This document shows positions 7,189 to 13,835 of a stretch of 13,835 bases of DNA, piece after piece. Position 1 is the stretch's first letter. Each line of letters starts with the position of its first letter. The notes beneath the pieces are model-generated. The model ran no database searches. It was not told where the DNA came from and saw nothing but the letters and a program-made list of their open reading frames with translations. Both the position numbers and the translations under genes were made by a program. Source of the DNA: JBFXAM01 sp050184295 (GTDB lineage: Bacteria; Planctomycetota; Phycisphaerae; UBA1845; Fen-1342); assembly GCA_050184295.1 (NCBI GenBank), contig JBFXAM010000120.1:1-13835 (forward strand), in the 5' to 3' direction.

Positions 7189-7194
7189 CGCCGC

Positions 7195-8037
7195 TTGCTC
7201 GCCGCCGTAAACAGCGCGATCTTCCCCGCCGGTGCGCCGCTCGCGGAGCAGCTTGCCGCCGCCCGGTCCGCGGGTTTCGCCGGCGTGGAGCTGGTGATTG
7301 CAGCCGACACCCCGTTGCGCGCCGACCAACCGCTCGACGCGTTCGCGCAGGCCCGGCGGATCGCGGACGACGCGGGCGTGGCACTCGTCGGGCTCGCGTG
7401 TCCGCTCTATTTCCAGACGCACTTCGCTTCGGCCGATCCCGCCGACCGCGCGCGCGCCGTCGACCTGACGATCGCGCTGCTCGACCGCGCCGTCGCCGCG
7501 CAGGTCGACGCGCTCGTGATCGTCCCGGCGGTGGTCGGGCGCACCGCCGACCCGACCCCGCAGGCTTCCTATGCCGACGCACTGAACCGGACGTTCGACG
7601 CGCTCGCGGAGCTGCGTTTCGAAGCGGAGTCGCACGGCGTGACGATCGCGCTGGAAACGGTGTGGAATCGATTTCTGCTCTCGCCGGTGGAAACGTCTGA
7701 CTTGCTGGAGCGCGTCAATTCGCCGTGCGTCGGAGTGTGCGTGGACACGGGCAACGTGCTCGCGACGAGCTATCCGCAGGATTGGATCGCGACGCTCGGG
7801 CGGCGCGTCGTCCGCGTGCATGCGAAGGACTATGACCTGTGCAAGCCGGGGCGGAGCGGGTTCTGCCCGCTGGGCGAGGGCAGCGTCGACTGGTCCGCCG
7901 TGATCTCCGCGCTGCGGCGCGTTCGTTATGATGGACCGGTGATTTACGAAGGCGGCGGCGAGCCGGCAGAAGCGTGTCGCCGACTGCGGAATATCCTTGC
8001 CGATCGTCATCCCCTGAGCGGCGCCGCGCACCCATGA
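7195..8037 (+). CDS. Sugar-phosphate isomerase/epimerase-like TIM-barrel protein
   Basis: Predicted 280-residue member of the xylose isomerase-like/AP endonuclease 2 TIM-barrel superfamily (PF01261). These enzymes bind a divalent metal in a barrel and isomerise or epimerise sugars, keto-sugars or inositols. Candidate metal or active-site residues lie at the ends of predicted strands: Glu154 (ALETVWN), Asp184 (VDTGN), His209 (VHAKD) and Glu252 (VIYEGG). The beginning, LAAVNSAIF after the TTG, matches the usual first strand, and the 280-residue length is normal. The stop overlaps the next gene's start (ATGA at 8034-8037), so the two are translationally coupled. The true substrate cannot be read from the sequence, and the methyltransferase neighbour does not identify it. 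Confidence 0.85.
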   Translation: MLAAVNSAIFPAGAPLAEQLAAARSAGFAGVELVIAADTPLRADQPLDAFAQARRIADDAGVALVGLACPLYFQTHFASADPADRARAVDLTIALLDRAVAAQVDALVIVPAVVGRTADPTPQASYADALNRTFDALAELRFEAESHGVTIALETVWNRFLLSPVETSDLLERVNSPCVGVCVDTGNVLATSYPQDWIATLGRRVVRVHAKDYDLCKPGRSGFCPLGEGSVDWSAVISALRRVRYDGPVIYEGGGEPAEACRRLRNILADRHPLSGAAHP

Positions 8038-8933
8038 CGCTCGACCTCGCCACGCTGCACACGCAGGTCATGATCGCCGACGGGGCGTGGTCAACGCTGC
8101 TCCGCACGCGCTATCCCGATCTCTCGACGCCCGCCGAACTTGCGAATCTGGGCCGCCCCGAGGTCGTGCTCGCGCTCGCGCGCGAATATCTCGCGGCCGG
8201 CGCCCGGTTTCTCACCACCAATACCTTCGGCGCCGGCCGCCAGAATCTCGCCCGTCTCGGTGTGGCCGATGACTTCGCGGAAATCAACCGCGCCGGCGCG
8301 CGGCTGGCGCGCGCCGCGGATGGGTCGGGCGGTGCGTACGTCGCCGGTTCGATCGGACCCAGCGGCCGGATCCTCGCGATCCGCGAGGCGTCCGAGGAGG
8401 AACTCGCGGCCGACTTTGCCGCCCAGGCGTCGGCGCTTCAGCAGGGCGGCGCAGACCTCATCCTGTTCGAGACATTCTCCGAACTCGATGAACTGCTCCT
8501 TGCGCTCCGCGCCGCGAAGGACGCCACCGCGCTGCCCGTCGTCGCGAGCCTCTCGTTCGACTCCGGCCCGCAGCGCACCCGCACGCGGATGGGCGCCGCA
8601 GCCGGCGAATGCGCCGCCGCCCTCGACCGGGCCGGCGCCGACATCATCGGCTGCAACTGCGGCGGCGGCATCGCGACGGCGCTGCCCGCGGTCTTCGCGC
8701 TGCGCTCGGCGACCGCGCGGCCGCTGTGGGTCAAGCCGAGCGTCGGCCTGCCAGACCTGGAGGACGGCCGCCCGGTTTATCCGCAGACACCCGACGAGTT
8801 CGCCGAACCCGCGCCCGCGCTCATCGAGGCCGGCGCAAACATCCTCGGGGGGTGCTGCGGCGCTGGACCGGAGCACATCCGGCGACTGGCGGCGGTCGTC
8901 GCGCGGGCGAAGGGCAGGAGCGCGAAAGGGTAG
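8034..8933 (+). CDS. Homocysteine S-methyltransferase-domain protein
   Basis: Predicted 299-residue stand-alone homocysteine S-methyltransferase domain (PF02574), which transfers a methyl group to homocysteine-type thiols to make methionine. Family features include TNTFGAGR (62-69), SIGPSGR (106-112) and LFETFSE (144-150). The zinc-binding cysteines are Cys209 in GCNCGG and Cys274/Cys275 in GGCCGAGPEHI. The length fits a single barrel; the folate, cobalamin and reactivation domains of full MetH are absent. It could be an MmuM- or BHMT-like enzyme, the N-terminal part of a split methionine synthase, or a methyltransferase for another thiol. The ATG at 8034 overlaps the upstream stop by 4 nt; a longer in-frame start at 7974 would lie inside that gene and is rejected. 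Confidence 0.88.
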   Translation: MTLDLATLHTQVMIADGAWSTLLRTRYPDLSTPAELANLGRPEVVLALAREYLAAGARFLTTNTFGAGRQNLARLGVADDFAEINRAGARLARAADGSGGAYVAGSIGPSGRILAIREASEEELAADFAAQASALQQGGADLILFETFSELDELLLALRAAKDATALPVVASLSFDSGPQRTRTRMGAAAGECAAALDRAGADIIGCNCGGGIATALPAVFALRSATARPLWVKPSVGLPDLEDGRPVYPQTPDEFAEPAPALIEAGANILGGCCGAGPEHIRRLAAVVARAKGRSAKG

Positions 8934-8978
8934 ACGGGCAATCCCAAGCGAGCGGGGTGGATCGTCGTCTGGTGGCGC

Positions 8979-8992
8979 CGGTCGAGCGACCG
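8979..8992. terminator. Weak bidirectional hairpin between convergent genes
   Basis: CGGTC and GACCG flank a GAGC loop in the 71-bp gap between the convergent stops at 8933 and 9005. The stem is short and no T-run follows on either strand, so a terminator role is only possible. Confidence 0.25.
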
Positions 8993-9004
8993 CCGCGCGG
9001 CGCG

Positions 9005-10237
9005 TCACGGTGCAGGCGCGCCGCTCTCGATCTGCCGCGCCGTCGCCGCGGCGTCCTCGATCAGCTTCTGCTCCGCGTCCGACAGCGCGCGCTTCCGTCG
9101 CGCCATCATCGTGCGCGCGACAGCGATCACCTTGTCGACCCGCGCGCGAACAACGCCCGCTTCGGTCAACCAACTGAACGACGGCACGAACCGCGGCACA
9201 AGCGCGGTCGTAAAAACGTTGGCCGCGACGCCCAGCACGCAGCCGGTGGGGAGGATTGTGCCGATGCCCGTTTTGACATGATCGCCGATCGTCGTGCCGA
9301 CAAGCGTGTGCCCGGTCTCGACCTCGACGCCGTTGAGCAATACGCGGATCGTGCCGTAGGTGTTCTTCAGATCGCTGCTGACGGTGCTCGCGCCGAGGTT
9401 CACCCACTCGCCGACGAAGCTGTGTCCGAGGAATCCGTCGTGCTGCTTGTTGCCGTGGCCCTGGAAAATCGTGGCCTCGATCTCGCCGCCGACCTTGCAC
9501 ACCGGGCCGATCGTCGTGCCGCCGCGAATCGCCGCCCCGGGTCGCACCACCGCGTCGCGGCCGATGTAACACGGCCCCTGCACGACGGCGTTCGGCTGAA
9601 GCACGGCGCGTTCGTCAATCTCGATCGGGCCGGTTTCGGCGTCGAGCACGCACCCGGGCTTCACAACCGCCCCCGGCGCGACGCGAATCTCGCGCTCGTT
9701 CAGCAGATGAGCGCCGGAGTAGACGCGGCCCGCGCATTCGCCGCCGCCGCGGCACTGGCGCGCCAACTCGTCCGCGTTGCCGATCGCGAGTTCCCAGGGA
9801 AAGGTGACGAGCCGGACGCCGGCGGGCGGCGATTCCGCGCGAAAGCGGGACAGCCGCTCGTCGAGCCGGGCATGGTCGAGGAAGTCGCGGGCGGTCCAGC
9901 GCTCAAGCTCCGCCGCCGTCACACCGATTGCGACGACCGCCCCGTCGATGCGCCAGACCACGCTCGGCGGCGGGGGGGCGATGATCTGCGTGACCAGCGT
10001 TCGGCTGTTGAAGAGTGCCCACGCTTGCGCCGGTGCCGCGTCCGCGAGCGGGATGCGCTCGGCGACGACCGGTGCGAGGGCTTCGCGCACCCAGACCCGC
10101 GCGACGCGGCCGCGCACGTGCGTCGCCACCTTGTCGAGCAGCGTGTCGCGACCGGTCCGCAGCTCGAAGGCCGACCGCAGCCACGTCAATGGCAGCAGAT
10201 TGCGCCACCCGTCGTCTTCGAAAAAACCGATGTTCAT
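9005..10237 (-). CDS. GlmU-like nucleotidyltransferase/acyltransferase (alternative bacterial type)
   Basis: Predicted 410-residue two-domain sugar-nucleotide enzyme resembling the alternative GlmU family (TIGR03991-like) known from Bacteroidota and Planctomycetota. These are assigned a role in making UDP-GlcNAc for peptidoglycan and glycans. The start, FFEDDGWRNLLPLTWLR, and the ELRTG that follows match that family's N-terminus, which differs from the classic GlmU glycine-rich loop. From about 185 the protein shows hexapeptide-type left-handed beta-helix repeats (for example IGRDAVVRPGAAIRGG). Family-typical segments include NKQHDGFLGHSFVGEW (263-278) and NLGASTVSSDLKNTYG. The ATG at 10237 is chosen because it begins exactly at the family N-terminus; a frame opening at 10294 adds only an Arg-rich extension. 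It is divergent from the DUF4416 gene 87 bp away. Confidence 0.87.
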   Translation of the reverse strand: MNIGFFEDDGWRNLLPLTWLRSAFELRTGRDTLLDKVATHVRGRVARVWVREALAPVVAERIPLADAAPAQAWALFNSRTLVTQIIAPPPPSVVWRIDGAVVAIGVTAAELERWTARDFLDHARLDERLSRFRAESPPAGVRLVTFPWELAIGNADELARQCRGGGECAGRVYSGAHLLNEREIRVAPGAVVKPGCVLDAETGPIEIDERAVLQPNAVVQGPCYIGRDAVVRPGAAIRGGTTIGPVCKVGGEIEATIFQGHGNKQHDGFLGHSFVGEWVNLGASTVSSDLKNTYGTIRVLLNGVEVETGHTLVGTTIGDHVKTGIGTILPTGCVLGVAANVFTTALVPRFVPSFSWLTEAGVVRARVDKVIAVARTMMARRKRALSDAEQKLIEDAAATARQIESGAPAP

Positions 10238-10324
10238 GCGTGGTTCCGTCCGCGAGCGCCGGCCGGTCGCGCGCGGCGGCGTGCCGCGTCGCAAGCATCC
10301 TATCGGTCAGTTACACTGCCAGCC
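10238..10324. other. Short divergent intergenic region
   Basis: These 87 bp separate the divergent ATGs at 10237 (minus) and 10325 (plus) and must hold the start signals of both genes. No clear promoter boxes are visible. Confidence 0.4.
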
Positions 10325-10915
10325 ATGGGCAAGCCGCGCCGACCGGCGCCGGTCAAGCTGTTCGTCGGGATGCTGGGCGCCGACGGGGATTTGCTTCGGC
10401 GGGCGCGACAGATGCTCACGCGGCGCTACGGTGCGGCGGACGTCGAGAGTGCGCTGTGGCCGTTCACGTTCACCTCGTACTACGAAACGGAAATGGGTCC
10501 AAGCCTGCTCCGCGGGTTCGTGGCGTTCGAAATGCTGATCGCGCCGGAGCGGCTCGCGGCGATCAAGCGCGAGACCAACGAAATGGAGGAGCGTCTTGCG
10601 GCCGATTGCGAAGCACTGGACATCGCGCGTCCCGTGAATCTCGACCCGGGCTATCTCGACCTCGGCAAGCTGGTCCTGGCGACGACCAAGGATCGCGCCC
10701 ATCGCATCTATCTCGACGCCGGCATCTTCGCCGAAGTCACGCTTCAGTACGCCCAGGAAGCGTGGCAACCGTCGCCGTGGACCTATCCCGACTTTCGTTC
10801 GCCTGAATACGCGGCGTATTTCACGCAAGTGCGCGAGCGGCTCGCGGCCCAGCGGGCCCAGCTCGAACGCACGCTGCTGGCGCCGCCGGCGCCGCCTTCC
10901 ACGGAGCCGGCGTAA
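10325..10915 (+). CDS. DUF4416 family protein
   Basis: Predicted 196-residue soluble protein of unknown function that looks like the DUF4416 family (PF14385). Recognisable family segments are KLFVGML near the start, SYYETEMGP, VNLDPGYLDLGKLVLATTKD and HRIYLDAGIFAEVTL. PWTYPDFRSPEY follows near the C-terminus. No signal peptide, membrane helix or known catalytic motif is visible. The dense conserved Asp, Glu and Tyr residues suggest an enzyme or ligand-binding protein, but I do not assign a function. The ATG at 10325 is followed immediately by the family's usual beginning; the much longer open frame upstream is antisense to the GlmU-like gene and is not used. Its position between two glycan-related loci is suggestive only. 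Confidence 0.88.
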   Translation: MGKPRRPAPVKLFVGMLGADGDLLRRARQMLTRRYGAADVESALWPFTFTSYYETEMGPSLLRGFVAFEMLIAPERLAAIKRETNEMEERLAADCEALDIARPVNLDPGYLDLGKLVLATTKDRAHRIYLDAGIFAEVTLQYAQEAWQPSPWTYPDFRSPEYAAYFTQVRERLAAQRAQLERTLLAPPAPPSTEPA

Positions 10916-11032
10916 CATGAACGCATCGCGAGCGATTGCGTCGCGCCGCGTCGCGCCGCCCGCACCGGCCAGGCTCCCGTCGCGACCTGCCGCGCCGGGC
11001 GTGAGGCCGCCGCCCCGGTGGAGCACCGCGCG

Positions 11033-12136
11033 ATGACGCCGCTCGCGTTGGCCGTGCTGCTGTTCGCCGCCGCCGTCGCCACCTTTTTTCTCTCTCTGCT
11101 CTTCACCACGATCGCGATCCGCGTCGCGCGGCGCATCGGCTTCGTCGATCGCCCGGGCGCTCACAAGTCGCATCGCGATCCGACGCCGTACGGCGGCGGA
11201 ACCGCGATGCTGGCGGCCAGCGTGAGCGCCGTGGCGGGGCTGCTCGCGGGGGCGCTGCTGCTGCCGGACGACTGGCTGGCGCAGCGCTTCGGCGAGACGG
11301 TCCGGGCGTATGCCGGCGGTCTGCACGATCAGCAGCACACCGCGCTCGCGATCGTGCTGGGGGCGCTGGCGATGCACGCGCTCGGGCTCGTTGACGACCT
11401 GCGCCCGCTCGGCGCCCAGCCCAAACTGATCGCGCTCGTCGCCATCGGCGCGCTCGTCTCGTGGCAAGGCGACGTGCGCATCGGCGAGTTCGCGCACCCG
11501 GCCATCTCCATCGGCGCCACGACGCTCTGGATTGTCGTCATTGCCAACGCGTTCAATTTCCTCGACAACATGGACGGCCTCAGCGCCGGGGTCGCCGCCA
11601 TCTGCATCGCCGGGCTGGTGACGTGCGGCGTGCTGGCGGGGCAGGTGCTCGTGCCGGTGATGGGCTGCCTGTTCCTCGGCGCGATCGTCGGGTTTCTCGT
11701 GTTCAATTTCCCGCCGGCGCGGATCTTCATGGGTGACGCCGGCAGCCTGCTCAGCGGGTTCTTCGTCGCGGTCCTTGCCGCGATGACCACGTATTACGAG
11801 AGCGGCCGCGAGACGCCGCCTTATGCGCTCGCGATGCCGCTCGTCGTGCTCGCGGTGCCGCTCTATGACTTCGCGAGCGTGCTGACCATCCGCTGGCGCG
11901 AGGGTCGGCGGCTGATGCAAGGCGACCAGCGGCATTTTTCGCACCGCCTGGTCGAGCGCGGGCTGTCGCGCAAAGCCGCGGTCGTCACGATCTACCTCGC
12001 GACGGCGGCCACGGGGCTGTCGGCGACGCTGCTGCCGGGCGCCGACCTGCGCCAGACGCTGACCATCGGCGCGGTTGTCGTACTCGTGCTCACGATCGTC
12101 GCGATTCTCGAATCCCCCGTGCGGCGCGCGCCATGA
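11033..12136 (+). CDS. Polyprenyl-phosphate sugar-1-phosphate transferase (WecA/TagO/MraY family, GT4)
   Basis: Predicted 367-residue polytopic membrane enzyme that loads a sugar-1-phosphate, typically GlcNAc-1-P from UDP-GlcNAc, onto undecaprenyl phosphate. This is the first lipid-linked step of O-antigen, teichoic or other surface glycan synthesis. Family motifs in order are HKSHRDPTPYGGG (44-56), Asp121/Asp122 for metal binding, NFLDNMDGLSAG (175-186), FMGDAGS (232-238) and the cytosolic HFSH (301-304). About ten hydrophobic segments are present. The lack of MraY-specific context (no mur genes) and the HFSH segment favour WecA/TagO over MraY. ATG 11033 has a GGTGGAG about 10 nt upstream; GTG 11018 is an alternative start. 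Its last codons overlap the ATG of the O-antigen-ligase-like gene (ATGA at 12133-12136), which supports a joint role. Confidence 0.92.
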   Translation: MTPLALAVLLFAAAVATFFLSLLFTTIAIRVARRIGFVDRPGAHKSHRDPTPYGGGTAMLAASVSAVAGLLAGALLLPDDWLAQRFGETVRAYAGGLHDQQHTALAIVLGALAMHALGLVDDLRPLGAQPKLIALVAIGALVSWQGDVRIGEFAHPAISIGATTLWIVVIANAFNFLDNMDGLSAGVAAICIAGLVTCGVLAGQVLVPVMGCLFLGAIVGFLVFNFPPARIFMGDAGSLLSGFFVAVLAAMTTYYESGRETPPYALAMPLVVLAVPLYDFASVLTIRWREGRRLMQGDQRHFSHRLVERGLSRKAAVVTIYLATAATGLSATLLPGADLRQTLTIGAVVVLVLTIVAILESPVRRAP

Positions 12137-13835
12137 AACGCGCCCGCGACGCCCGTCGCGCCGACCCAGCCGGTCACGCCGCAACGGAACTTGCGTGCCG
12201 TGCGCCGGCGGCCCGCGCCCCGCTTTCGGAGCGCGTCGCGTTCTTCGCGCTGGTCGCCGTGCTCAGCGCGCGCGGCCTGATGCCCGAGACCTTCGAGCCG
12301 GTCGAGCTGTCCTTCCTCGATGCCGACACGTTGGCCGGCGGGCCCACCCTGTTCTCGATCGCGGTGCTCGATCTGCTGCTGCTGGTCGCGGCGACGCTCG
12401 TGCTCGCACCGGCGCGAACGCTGGCCACTGCGGCGCCCGCCGCGGTGCTCGCGGCCGCGCTGCTGATTGTGAGCGTCGTCGTCTCGACCGCGGCCGCCGC
12501 CGATCAGCGCATCGCGGCCAACGCGGGTGCGCACCTGGTGGCGATGACCCTGGCCGGGTTCGCGCTCGCGAAGCTCACGCGCCACCGCGATCTGGCGCGC
12601 CTCGCGCTCGCCGCCGTTCTCGCGACCGGCTGTGCCAACGCCGTCAAGTGCTTCGCGCAGCGCAGCACCGAGTTCGGCCAAACGCTGGAGGAATGGAACG
12701 TACGCAAGCAGCAACTGCTCGATGCCGGCTACGCCGTCGACGATCCCTTGCTCGTCAACTTTGAGCGGCGGATCCGCTCCGCGGAGGCTTTCGGATTTCA
12801 CTACCACCCGAACATCGCCGCGTCGAGCATGATGATGGCGCTGCTGGCCGCGGCGGGGGCGGCGGCGGCGCTGCTCGTGCGTCCGGGCCGCGAAGCGGCT
12901 CATACCGGCGCGTCGTCGGCGGCCCGCGAAACCGCCCCGGGTCGCGCGGACCCCCGCGCGGCGCCGCACCCGCCGACGGCGCGCGACGCGCGTCCGTCGC
13001 GCGCGCTCCCGATCGTGGTGTTGCTCGGTGCGGGCGCCACACTGCTCGCCGCGCTGCCGCTGACGGGCAGCGCCGGCGCGCTGCTGGCGCTGCTCGCCGG
13101 CGCCGCCGTGTTCGGCGCGCTTCTCGTGTTGCGCGACCGTGTGCCGCGGCTCCGTCGCCGGCTCATCGTCACGCTGGTGGGCGTCTACGTCGTGGTCATT
13201 TCCGCGGGCGCCGTGTGGGGCCTGGCGCGCGGCACGCTGCCGCACAGCTCGCTCGCGTTTCGCTGGCAATACTGGACCGCGTCCATCGCCGCGTATGCCG
13301 ACGCCCCGTTGACCGGGCTCGGGCGGGAGAACTTCGCCGACGCATACCTGCGGCACAAGTCGGCAGACGCCGTCGAGGAAGTCCGCAACCCCCACAACCT
13401 CTGGCTGTCGCTGCTCGTCGAGCTCGGCCCCGTCGGGCTTCTTGCGGGCGCACTGCTCGCACTCATCGCGGCGTCCGCCGCGCTGCCGACGAGCGCGAAC
13501 GCCGCGACGCGGCCGGGGGAAGCTGCGACCGCTGGCAGCGAGATCGAGCTCGCGGAGGCGACCGAGCAGACCCGCACACGCTGTGCACCGGCGCGCGCGA
13601 CAATCGTCGCGCTGATCGTCGCGCTCGCCGCGGTGCACGCACTTTTTGGCGGTGTCGCGTTGCAGAACCCGGCGGTCGCGATCGTGTGGTCGATCGAGCT
13701 GGTCGGCGTGTGGGCGTTCGCGCTGGTCGGCTGTGCCTGGGCAATCGGATTTGTCGAGGGCCGCACCCGAGCCAACGTCCTGTGTTTCGGTGCGTTCGCC
13801 GCGCTCGCGGCGTCGCTGGTGCACGGGCTCGTCGA
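12133..13835 (+). CDS. O-antigen ligase-like membrane protein (partial, 3' end beyond window)
   Basis: Predicted polytopic membrane protein of the O-antigen ligase/polymerase (WaaL/Wzy, PF04932-like) superfamily. These enzymes join lipid-linked glycans to an acceptor or polymerise them at the periplasmic face. At least 567 residues are present and the frame is still open at the window edge. Family-like signals are HPN (225-227) and GLGRENFADAYLRHK. The NPHNLWLSLLVELGPVGLL region with His421 is the expected large-loop and following helix motif. Many Ala/Leu-rich helices surround them. Two Arg/Pro/Ala-rich loops (about 250-295 and 455-495) look like lineage-specific insertions. The start overlaps the upstream transferase stop by 4 nt. 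Ligase versus polymerase cannot be decided from the sequence. Confidence 0.82.
   Translation, partial: MKRARDARRADPAGHAATELACRAPAARAPLSERVAFFALVAVLSARGLMPETFEPVELSFLDADTLAGGPTLFSIAVLDLLLLVAATLVLAPARTLATAAPAAVLAAALLIVSVVVSTAAAADQRIAANAGAHLVAMTLAGFALAKLTRHRDLARLALAAVLATGCANAVKCFAQRSTEFGQTLEEWNVRKQQLLDAGYAVDDPLLVNFERRIRSAEAFGFHYHPNIAASSMMMALLAAAGAAAALLVRPGREAAHTGASSAARETAPGRADPRAAPHPPTARDARPSRALPIVVLLGAGATLLAALPLTGSAGALLALLAGAAVFGALLVLRDRVPRLRRRLIVTLVGVYVVVISAGAVWGLARGTLPHSSLAFRWQYWTASIAAYADAPLTGLGRENFADAYLRHKSADAVEEVRNPHNLWLSLLVELGPVGLLAGALLALIAASAALPTSANAATRPGEAATAGSEIELAEATEQTRTRCAPARATIVALIVALAAVHALFGGVALQNPAVAIVWSIELVGVWAFALVGCAWAIGFVEGRTRANVLCFGAFAALAASLVHGLV

Larger units (their letters stand above)
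6543..7194. other. Gene-free stretch of about 650 bp with several hairpins
   Basis: I find no convincing gene on either strand. The open frames are Arg/Pro-rich, overlap flanking genes and match no family I know. Visible structure includes a 7-bp stem (6716-6722 with 6737-6743), a 10-bp stem with a 3-nt loop (6889-6898 with 6902-6911) and the terminator at 6935-6978. The stretch before the terminator could be a long 3' untranslated region of the cytochrome operon or hold a small RNA. The part after it should contain the promoter of the gene starting at 7195, but I cannot point to one. Confidence 0.5.

Noticed and set aside
8609..10915. Single 768-codon plus-strand open frame ending in the DUF4416 protein
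   Set aside because: Only the part from 10325 matches DUF4416. The earlier part is antisense to the GlmU-like gene and out of frame with the methyltransferase gene.
10307..12184. Minus-strand open frame over DUF4416 and the WecA-like gene
   Set aside because: It is extremely Arg/His/Asp-rich, overlaps two genes with clear family motifs and is a GC-driven shadow.
11992..13824. Minus-strand 610-codon open frame opposite the O-antigen-ligase-like gene
   Set aside because: It is Arg/Gly/Gln-rich with no domain, and the plus strand has membrane helices and ligase motifs.

Overview
The window is about 13.8 kb of GC-rich bacterial DNA. It holds ten protein-coding genes, two of them cut by the window edges. 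I see no rRNA, tRNA, CRISPR array, insertion sequence or phage gene. The organism is Gram-negative in build (lipoprotein, secreted multiheme cytochromes, O-antigen-ligase-like protein). Multiheme/Rieske complexes, a GlmU-like nucleotidyltransferase of the alternative bacterial type, a DUF4416 protein and a Gly/Asn-rich lipoprotein linker together make an uncultured Planctomycetota lineage the most likely source. That assignment is an inference; no marker gene is present.

Left part (1-6542) is an electron-transfer locus. A minus-strand gene (1-1414, running off the left edge) encodes an octaheme c-type cytochrome fused to a b561/FdnI-like membrane cytochrome b. Across a 356-bp divergent intergenic region, three plus-strand genes follow: a nonaheme lipoprotein (1771-3234), a nonaheme cytochrome c fused to a Rieske [2Fe-2S] domain (3347-5302), and a fused b6/subunit-IV cytochrome b (5313-6542). 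Together they look like a quinol-oxidising bc-type complex whose usual mono- or diheme cytochrome c is replaced by multiheme wires. The window encodes 26 predicted c-type heme sites plus b hemes and one Rieske cluster. A near-perfect 18-bp stem lies between the lipoprotein gene and the Rieske fusion gene.

Middle (6543-8933): a 652-bp gene-free stretch contains a convincing intrinsic terminator at 6935-6978. Two translationally coupled genes follow: a TIM-barrel sugar-phosphate isomerase/epimerase family protein (TTG start, 7195) and a stand-alone homocysteine S-methyltransferase-domain protein.

Right part (9005-13835): a minus-strand GlmU-like nucleotidyltransferase/left-handed beta-helix acyltransferase and a divergent DUF4416 gene, then a WecA/TagO-type polyprenyl-phosphate sugar-1-phosphate transferase overlapping by 4 nt with an O-antigen-ligase-like membrane protein that runs off the right edge. 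This part points to UDP-sugar supply and cell-surface glycan assembly. The strongest candidate for something unusual is the Rieske/cytochrome b/multiheme locus, especially the Sec-plus-Tat fusion protein and its altered Rieske cluster-binding loop.
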